Source: Aspergillus flavus
Taxonomy: Eukaryota; Ascomycota; Eurotiomycetes; Eurotiales; Aspergillaceae
DNA length: 64,000 bases
Reading direction: 5' to 3'
Assembly (NCBI RefSeq): GCF_009017415.1
Contig: NC_092410.1
Span: 1,612,001-1,676,000 of the forward strand
Part shown: piece after piece, positions 56,811-64,000 of the stretch
Layout: each line of letters opens with the position of its first letter
How positions within the stretch are numbered: the stretch's first letter is position 1
Position numbers and translations under genes: made by a program
The notes under the pieces: generated by a model
What the model was told of the DNA's origin: nothing
Databases searched by the model: none
Seen by the model: the letters and a program-made list of their open reading frames with translations, nothing else

Positions 56811-57782
56811 ATGCGCAGAGAGTGGAAATTCACTCCCTCCGAGGGCGGCTCTGGCCGTAACATGGCCGCGTGGGGGGTCTCAACCGGCACAGAAGCGACG
56901 TACATGGTGGAGGTCTCCTGGCCACTGAGCTGGCGAGAAACAAACGTCTCGGCGGTCGCGAATGTATTGTAAGTCGGACGCTTGGTGGGGCCTGCTTCCA
57001 TCAGCGGTACTAACATACTTACTTGCAGATTCGCTGTGGATGGCAATGCTATGTTTCTCACAGCAACAGACGTCGCTCGGCGGCAAGCGTCCCTTAACCC
57101 TAACAAACCTGGGACCATCGTTGTTGGAATCGGGTATCCCTTAAATGATTCTGTCTATAGTCCTCAACGCTCTTTGGACCTCACTCCGCCATGTGATCAC
57201 TACACTCCGCCTGAGGGACCCGACGGCAACCCTCGACCGGAGCCATACGGCGGTGCAGATCGGTTCCTTTCTTTTATCAACAATATTGTCCGTCCATTCG
57301 TAGCCTCGTCCATCTTCCCTAATGTCAAATTTGCTCGGACAGCCTTGTTTGGCCACTCGTATGGGGGACTGTTCGTGTTGAACACACTTTTCACGCAACC
57401 GACATCATTTGATACATACATTGCAGCTAGTCCATCGATATGGTGGAATGAGAGATTCGTCCTTACCAAAGTACCACAATTCCTACAACGGCCAAGGACG
57501 AGTACACAGCCCACGCTACGGCTATCATACGGCTCCCGAGAGCAGTTTCCTGTACGCCGCAGGCATGAGCCATTGGAAAAGTACGAACGACGAGTGGGAT
57601 CGGCGGCAAAGCGTCGCATGGCAGATAACTGCAATGATCTGTACTTGCAGCTTGTTGCTAGCCAACATTTGGGTGCTGTAGAGCGGAGGGAATACCTAGA
57701 TGAAGATCATGGAAGTGTTATTAGCCCCGCGTTGAGTGGAGGAATTCTCTATTTCCTGGACCTGGAAGATGAGGCCAGCTAG
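56811..57782 (+). CDS. Siderophore esterase, IroE/EstB-like serine hydrolase
   Basis: Cytosolic esterase that cleaves imported ferri-siderophores to release iron. Exons are 56811-56968 and 57029-57782, giving 303 aa. The splice (GTAAGT to TTGCAG) joins VSAVANVL to FAVDGNAMFLTATDVARRQ, the conserved start of the family core. Then come TIVVGIGYPLNDSVYSPQRS with DLTPP, the nucleophile elbow TALFGHSYGGLFVLNTLF, AASPSIWWNERFV and the catalytic-His region YLDEDHGSVISPALSG. All pieces of the IroE/Fes alpha/beta-hydrolase pattern are present. There is no signal peptide. In A. fumigatus the TAFC esterase gene estB lies close to mirB; the same partnering here supports the role. Confidence 0.9.
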
Positions 57783-57793
57783 TATTAGTTATG

Positions 57794-59827
57794 TTAGACA
57801 CAGTTTATCAAGCTGTTGTTGCCAACAGAGGAATGTGTTGTAACAGAGCAGAAGCTTTCACACATCAACCTGGGCTCACACACTCCACTTCTCCTTACAG
57901 CAATAAGCCTTTCCCCGATTTTCTTCATGATGTGCTTCTGATGCTTACCAGTTCCTGTCCTGGGGAAGTCATCCGCAACACCAGGGTCTCCGATCCAAAA
58001 TATGTACACTGGTGTCTTATGCCAGGCTAAGGTTTCTCTCACCCAGCCCTGCACCTCCTCGTCCGACAACTTCTGCGCATTAGGCGCACTTTTCAGAAAG
58101 CATCCTACAACTTCCCCATACTTTGCGTCAGGTAAACCTAACACACTTGCTTCACCAATGTATGGATGTGAAGCGAGGCGACTCTCAATTTCCAAGGGGG
58201 AAATATTCTCCCCACCTAATTGGCTCGTCAGCTATGTTTACCACGTTACGAATAATATTGCATGCTTACCTCTGATAATAATATCCTTGATCCTGCCGGT
58301 AATTCGACAAAACCCACTCTCATCAATAACGGCTTCGTCGCCCGTACGCATCCAGATCTTCCCGTCCTGATCCTGCGTCATCGTCTCCAAAGTTTTCTCT
58401 TCCTCTCCGAAGTATCCCTTTTGCAGTGCGAATCCACTTGTATAAAGTTCCCCTTTTTCCATTGGTCGAGCAATCTGGCCGCTTTTATTCAGAATTTTGG
58501 CGCAAATGTGCGGCATCACGCATCCTACCATGCCTGTGGATTCCTCTAACCCGTCCAAGGAGCCTATAAAGGTAGCACCTGTTTCCGTCATCCCATACAC
58601 GGCATAAACGTCCTTTGCCTTCATCACGGTACGGATGTTCTTCCTTAACGCGGACGTGACAGCAGAGCCACCCACCACAGCCGCTCGAAATGACATATCG
58701 GCCGGTTCTTTTGCCATAACCTCTAATTCCGCCAGGAACATGGTTGGAACGCCCAGTAAGACAGTAGGAGCCTGCTTCTGTATAGCCGCAACGACTGTAT
58801 GTGGATCGAAGTGATCCGAAGGGAGAATAACCGAGCTACCATGCGTTAAGGACGCGAAAACCCCTGCTGCAAGAGTAAAGCTATGGAATAGTGGAGTGGG
58901 ACAACAAATAATATCTTTCGGATTGAGGTTCAAGCGATCGCCCACTGTATACCCACCTCCAAGAAGGTTCCTAGCTTAACATTAGAGTGTTGTCAACATA
59001 TGGCTAGGACCTTTGCATACGTGGCTGTTAACATTGCTGCTTTGGGGGTCCCTGTAGTGCCTGTGGACTGGTTAACGGGATATAACCGGGAGAGGTATTC
59101 AAGAGCTAACCAGAGGTAAATTCCATAAGAACCACGTCGTCGGGCGTGACAGCGTTCTCTGCCAATCTGAGTAAGAAGGTTGCATCAACATCGGGGCCCG
59201 TTACACCCTCTTTGTACTCCGCAAAGAGGGCCTCGTACGTTTGTAGGCCCTGGGCATATTTTTTATAGTCATTCTGTCCTATCGTAAGAACTGCATTTAG
59301 CTCTGGAAGTGCTCCTGAAGACATGCAATTCTTCATCACATTCACATGGGTAGATAGGTCCCGACGACCGATACGAGAGGAGATGAAAACAAGCCTGCAT
59401 GCTTTGCTATCTGTCAGCTTTATCGTCCATCGGTTGATTATGCTTATATTCTAGCGCTCAACTTACAGGTTCTCCGTACGGTCCTTTTCAGCTCCTCCGG
59501 TGTGTATGTGGTATGCAGGGAGACAACAGCACAGCCGATGCGTGCCCCTCCCATTAGCAATTCAATATGCTGGCATGAACTGCCGGCCATGATACCGACA
59601 CAGTCGCCGTGTGCCAAACCCATACCCAATAAAGCTCTGGCTACATGCTTACTTCGTTCCGCAAGTTCATGATAAGAGAGGCTTATTCCCTGCCATGGCG
59701 ACACTATTGAAGGCCTCTGGCCATAGGTAGCTGCTTGCTCATCGATGAACTTCGCGAATGTTTTTGGACATATCGGTGGCTCTGTGGGCCCGGTCTCGAA
59801 CACCCGTTGCATTCCGTTTGTTTCCAT
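57794..59827 (-). CDS. Acyl-CoA ligase (AMP-binding, ANL superfamily)
   Basis: Activates a carboxylic acid with ATP and joins it to CoA. Exons on the minus strand are 59827-59467, 59401-59111, 59060-59021, 58970-58270 and 58215-57794; phases close to 604 aa. Motifs in order: FTSGTTGTPKAAMLTAT (P-loop, rebuilt only after splicing), PLFHSF, GGSAVTSALRKNIR, YGMTETGATF (A5), WMRTGDEAVIDESGFCRITG (A7), GRIKDIIIRGGENISP LEIE (hinge A8), and the C-terminal catalytic Lys in TGTGKHQKHIMKK (A10). It resembles the SidI-type/medium-chain acyl-CoA ligases of aspergilli. No PTS1 is evident at the end (SLINCV). It is divergent from the type III PKS (489-bp spacer), so providing the PKS starter CoA is a good hypothesis. 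A SidI-like role in siderophore acylation is the alternative. Confidence 0.88.
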
Positions 59828-60316
59828 ATTATCATGAGTGATCTAAGACAGTGTAAGATATCATGTTGCAGGTGTAATTCCTCGTCACGAATTAAATAGG
59901 TGGTTACCACCATCATATGCCAAAAGCCGAGGTGTACGTTGGTTTTGCGGCTGAGCCAACCATGGATCAATTGGTCCCAATCAAGTTTATATCTGGTTTG
60001 CCAGAATCGGTGTCAAGGTTTCCTTGCCATACCCACAGCCACGACAGGAACATGAAGGGAACCATCGTGTTTATACCACGCGGCCTATCCTTTCTTCACC
60101 ACAAACCGGAAACAGAGCAGAGCGGCTCTACGATCTTGGATTATTCGCGCCATGGGAGGCCCTCTTACCCTTAACGTATCCCGTACTATAGTTCCATACT
60201 TGTCGCCCTCTAATTTCCATCACCGGGATATATGAGTTGAGCCAGCCGCCGTCATAAATGAACAGCGATTATCTCCCATTCACACATCTCTTAGCCGGTT
60301 GCTTAACTCCACGTGC
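59828..60316. promoter_or_regulatory. Bidirectional promoter: acyl-CoA ligase / type III PKS
   Basis: 489 bp between divergent starts. A GATA core (ttatct at about 60269) is present but is not a full SreA match. No long inverted repeat was seen. Confidence 0.45.
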
Positions 60317-61587
60317 ATGATGGCTCCTCCTCCTGTGGTCTCTGTAGTGGGCACTGGCCTCCAGTATCCCCCGCATAAGCTTGGACCCGAGTTTGTACCT
60401 AAATTAGTGTCCAACTGCTACACGGATAATGTCGCGTAAGTGTCCCTTACCCTGGTCACTACCTACGCTAACCTGTGTTCTTATATTAGGCTACTAAAGA
60501 TAATCGAGATAAACGAGAGAACAAAAATCGAGAACCGCTATAGTGTCCTACCATCAAACCATCCACTATGGTTTCAGGATCATATTCTGACAAACACAGA
60601 GTGCGATGATCTCTTCAAAAAGTATGGTATCCCCCTAGCACAAGACGCCGCGACGCAAGCCATCGAAGACTGGGGCGGCAATCTCATGGACATAACCCAT
60701 GTGGTAGCTATGACCTGTACAAGTGCATCGAGCCCTGGATTCGACTGCACACTTTCTCGGAGACTAGGGCTCTCAAAGCACGTTCGCCGGACATTGTTGA
60801 GTGGGGTCACTTGTGCTGGCAGCGTAGCGGCCCTTCGTACCGCATACGACCTTCTGCGTGGCGCGACACAGGAAGGAAAGCCGGCCCGTGCTCTGGTGAT
60901 TGCTGCCGAGACCATGACAGTTTATATCAGGGGATGGCTGGAGACCATCGCAAAGGAATCAATCCCGAACATTGGCCCCACTCTATTCGGAGATGGTGCA
61001 TGTGCACTTGTACTCAGTAATGGGATCGGTGTGAAAGAGGGTGAAAGAGAGTCCATATGGAATATACACGGTGCTCAATCAACACTCCTGGATAGACCAG
61101 GCTGCGTCGGGATACGGTGGATGCCTTCGGGTGAGGACCAAACATATATGTCTTACCAATAACCTCGCTAATGTAACCAGGAGTTATGCCGATCATCTCC
61201 AAGGACGTTCCGAGGATGATCAAGTCGGCCTTGCCGTCTTCGTTTGGGAATCTCATTACTAACTCTCCCTCCCTTCGCTTGGAAGAGTCTAACTTTAATC
61301 CCAGTACATACGATTGGGCATTGCATCCCGGTGGTGCCGCGATCCTGACGGGTGCTGAGCATGCTTTAGGACTTGCCTCTCATGATCACCTACGGATGAG
61401 CTACAAGTGCTACCGTAGTGCAGGCAATACCAGCTCGGCGACTGTTCTTAGTATCTTGCATCGGTTAGCACGGGCGTATCGAGAGGGGCTATCAGGTCGT
61501 TCAAAGGTGATTGGTGCTGCATTTGGTGCTGATATAACCGTGGAGATGATAGTCCTTACGAAGCCGTCATGTGAGCTAGTGCATTGA
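60317..61587 (+). CDS. Type III polyketide synthase (chalcone-synthase-like, CsyA/CsyB family)
   Basis: Homodimeric ketosynthase that extends an acyl-CoA with malonyl-CoA to a pyrone or resorcinol. Exons are 60317-60435, 60490-61130 and 61181-61587; phases close to 388 aa, the standard length. The catalytic triad is complete: Cys148 (LLSGVTCAGSVAALRTA), His302 (WALHPGGAAILTG) and Asn336 (SAGNTSSATVL). VVAMTCTSASSPGFD and GPTLFGDGACALVLSN are further family marks. The second intron (61131-61180, GTGAGG to ACCAG) is needed to join IRWMPSG to VMPIISKDVPRMIKSALP; unspliced, the protein would stop before the His and Asn. The region before that intron is short compared with plant CHS, so the loop shaping the cavity may differ. 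Fungal relatives are A. oryzae csyA/csyB. Confidence 0.92.
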
Positions 61588-62128
61588 TCTGTATCTCTAC
61601 AAGTGGGCAATAAGATACATATATGCTATGAACTTGAAGTGTGTACGGGGGAAAATTTATACCTTGACTTCAACCACTCCGGCTTGACAATGATTTACTC
61701 AATTATATATATCCACCTCGACTAGTGGTAGTCGGTTATACGTAGACATTCATTGGACATGGTATACTGTTTTCTTTCACTTTCTAGACGAATTACTCCA
61801 TGTAACTTAGGAAAGGTCTTCCATTGGATAGTCGTCGTCTTCTCGAACCATAAGAGCTGTTGATGCAGTAAAAGCCATTTATACGTTCGAATAAGGATAG
61901 ATGACTCAGCTGCATAGTTGAGTCATTGTGACACTAAGCCCGATTAGGATACCGACTCCTCACATGACCGAGTTAAGCTCATTAGCTTGCCTTAGGGTCT
62001 CCATAACGCAATGCAGTCATCCCATCTTGGCAGTTTCCTTATATCCTGGACTCGTCTGGAATTTACAATGAGAACCCTTCATCTTGTACAAAGTCCCATT
62101 CACTCGCTATCTTCTCCAGTCCAGAACA
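61588..62128. other. Intergenic, no gene seen
   Basis: 541 nt; 3' flank of the PKS and promoter of the arrestin-like gene. No gene recognised. Confidence 0.4.
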
Positions 62129-63376
62129 ATGAGTATAACGGACATTTTTTCGGTCGACATCGCTCTCCGAACCGGACAAAATAACACCCATGAGTCATAT
62201 CTTTACTCCCATTTGACGGGAGATAAGATCCATGGCGTAGTCACCGTTCGTTCTCATTGTGATATTCGTGTTGACGGGATCGAAGTATCGTTTATAGGTA
62301 TGTAGTAATACACCATAAGAATCTAAAAGTGTCTAACAATGGCAACAGGAGAGGAACGTACAATACTACAAACTGGAAAAGCCTACCGTCAATTCCAGGA
62401 TCTCAAATATTTAATTGATGACTCTTCTTTTCCACCTGGAAAGCTCTTCAAAGAACGTCACCGATATCAGTTCGAATTCACCTTTGAGGTACCAGACCAT
62501 CTATCACCGGATGTCTGCAACCATAAGATTACCAGCCCAACCATCCGACAGGCTCATCTACGGCCTCCCCCAAGCTTCGGTGATCCCTCGGTATCTGGGC
62601 TTGGAGGCAAGTTAAAGGATGACTATGCACCTCCCACATGCAAAATTCTGTATACCATCCAAGCCGCTTTGTTCCGCAATATTCCCGTGATCGACAAGCG
62701 GGATATCTTGCTGGTACACAAGATCAAGCTACGAGTCAAACCGGCAGTCGACGAATGGCCGCCGTTAGATCTTTTGAGTAGCGTGAATGACTATTGCTTA
62801 GAAGCAGATCATGCAGTTCTCGATAGTCGCACAAAGGAAGAGTACGGCCAATTGACTGTGACATTGGAACCACCGAAAAGCTTTCGCCTTCCGTTACGCG
62901 ACCCGCATAGTTTGATTAGCAGCACAGTCAATCTGTTCCTGCATTACAAAGTCACAGGAGAGCAGTCAGACTTGCCCCAGCTTCAGTCATTTCGGGGAAA
63001 GCTCGTTGCTACTACCTTCTACACAGCATCTTATTATGAAGACGTACCATCAAAACAGAAGGATTTCTTTGGCAGACCGAAGAATTACTCCGAAACACAC
63101 TTTCCCCCATTCTCATACTCTATAGCTTCCTTAGACTGGGTACCCGCTGAAGAGAACTGCTACGTAGCAACACTACTAGTGCCCATCACATTGCCGCGTC
63201 TGAACTTCATCCCGTCTTTCCATACCTGCCTTACTTCGCGCGTGTACGCCTTGGATTTGCGATTAGTCGTACCTGGGGCTTCTCCATTCTACCTCAGAGC
63301 GCCAGTGCACATTTACGCCCAGCGAGACCCATCCGCGTTGCCGTCATACATCGCGACAGTGGGTTTTGATTCCTGA
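62129..63376 (+). CDS. Arrestin-like (alpha-arrestin) protein
   Basis: Exons are 62129-62297 and 62349-63376, giving 398 aa. The start MSITDIFSVDIALRTGQNN is preferred over an in-frame ATG 15 codons upstream. The first beta-sandwich contains the arrestin_N pattern (TGDKIHGVVTVRSHCDIRVD, VEVSFIG-type strand, then YQFEFTFEVPDHL). The second contains FYTASYYEDVPSKQKDFFG, APVHIYAQRD and other strands. Alpha-arrestins link membrane transporters to the Rsp5/HulA ubiquitin ligase; I see no clear PPxY motif (FPPFSY is the nearest), so recruitment of the ligase is uncertain. It is transcribed in the same direction as the PKS but separated by 541 nt, so it is probably not part of a metabolite cluster. 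Confidence 0.82.
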
Positions 63377-63727
63377 ATAATTTAATGAGTCCGGTGTATA
63401 CCCTGGAACGTATATAATGATATTACGTCTGTTACGAGATTCAACCTCATGTCAGGTGTGTTTTAAGCTGCTAGAGCGGCCAAGAGCGATCTTCGCAATG
63501 CGCTTCACCCGTCGTTTCAACTCGACCAGTTCAACACTATCTATAGCTAATTTTCTGCTATCGTCTTACATATTTGAATCACCTTATGAACATAGATATG
63601 GCAGTCTGCCGAATACCAATATTACTGAATTGCTCTTCATTCATTGATTCTCACCGTCAATGTACGCTAGCAAAGCAAATCTTTCTCAGTCGTCAGTCAT
63701 ACAAACATGAGCCATTGCATGTTGGGG
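63377..63727. other. Convergent spacer, no gene seen
   Basis: 351 nt; AT-rich 3' flanks. Confidence 0.4.
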
Positions 63728-64000
63728 CTAGTGGCCAAGCATACTAGTCCTCACAACTCCCGAGCTCCCACTTGTCCATCCACAGATAATGCGCGTAATC
63801 ACATTGCGATTGAACCACAGTATCCATACCGCCATAGTAGTAAGCGTCAAGGGAATCGTAACAAGCCAATATAACCAGACATTATCCGACAAAATCCAGG
63901 TCATGGCCCCTGACTCATTGGTATCGAAGTTGAAAAAGTTCATCCCGAAGATACCTATCTCGATAAGCCGCCTAACACTACCTTTTTTCAAGATATAGAA
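63728..64000 (-). CDS. CorA-like divalent-cation transporter, C-terminal end (partial)
   Basis: The frame is open to the right edge and ends at TAG (complement of 63728-63730); 90 residues are visible. The segment IEIGIFGMNFF contains the G-M-N signature that closes TM1 in CorA/Mrs2 transporters. A short acidic loop (NFDTNES) and TM2 (VWLYWLVTIPLTLTTMAVWI) follow, then a basic/polar tail. This layout is diagnostic of the C-terminal pore part of CorA-type Mg2+ transporters; fungal members with long N-termini are common. The N-terminal body lies outside the window. Confidence 0.82.
   Translation of the reverse strand, partial: FYILKKGSVRRLIEIGIFGMNFFNFDTNESGAMTWILSDNVWLYWLVTIPLTLTTMAVWILWFNRNVITRIICGWTSGSSGVVRTSMLGH

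Noticed and set aside
57794..59827. Naming the ligase sidI outright
   Set aside because: The resemblance is to the family; its divergent partner is a type III PKS, and no other TAFC biosynthesis gene (sidF/sidH/sidD) is in the window.
61041..61262. Small frame (73 aa) inside the PKS gene
   Set aside because: It spans the second PKS intron; splicing 61131-61180 gives the expected PKS sequence instead.

Overview
The window is nuclear DNA of a filamentous ascomycete, most likely an Aspergillus or close Eurotiales relative. Genes are broken by short (about 50-100 nt) GT-AG introns with CTAAC/CTGAC-type branch sites. A fungal 5S rRNA and an intron-bearing tRNA-Asp are present, as are typical fungal families: Zn2Cys6 regulator, HET proteins, MFS transporters, a GH31 alpha-glucosidase and a fungal type III PKS. 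The genus rests on protein resemblance recalled without a database search.

Layout. 0-5.5 kb is core: the 5' part of a Kap123-type importin and a complete NPC1/Ncr1 sterol transporter, both on the minus strand. 5.5-14 kb holds a long AT-rich spacer, an orphan protein, and a Zn2Cys6 regulator followed on the same strand by an MFS drug:H+ antiporter. 14-21 kb holds two divergently oriented helical/coiled-coil proteins (406 and 775 aa) of unknown function. The larger one has a membrane-compatible hydrophobic stretch between long amphipathic helices. I find this pair the least explained part of the window. 22-31 kb carries tRNA-Asp, a Baeyer-Villiger-type monooxygenase, a frame-disrupted fungal-specific gene, and an AgdB-like alpha-glucosidase whose promoter has three CGG-N8-CGG (AmyR-type) sites.

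31-46 kb is an accessory/allorecognition-like block. It holds a 1298-aa HET fusion protein, a secreted SnoaL-like protein, a second HET protein ending in 32-aa (96-bp) tandem repeats, a MYND gene split over three reading frames, and a membrane-anchored aspartic-protease-like protein lacking the first catalytic motif. 46-51 kb has a 28-nt poly(A) run, the 5S rRNA gene and a large glycosylated membrane protein. 51-62 kb is metabolic: two alpha/beta hydrolases (one frame-disrupted), a siderophore-type MFS transporter divergent from an IroE/EstB-like siderophore esterase, then an acyl-CoA ligase divergent from a type III polyketide synthase. A perfect SreA-type ATCAGATAA lies between transporter and esterase. 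The window closes with an arrestin-like adaptor and the C-terminus of a CorA-type transporter.

How they may work together: transporter plus esterase fits import and intracellular hydrolysis of ferri-siderophores. The ligase plus type III PKS fits activation of an acid and its extension to a pyrone or resorcinol. The regulator at 8.6 kb may control the adjacent efflux pump. Gene models were spliced by hand. Most multi-exon models close in phase with an open frame. Three gene bodies (25.7, 41.5 and 52.7 kb) contain single-base-type frame breaks that no intron explains.
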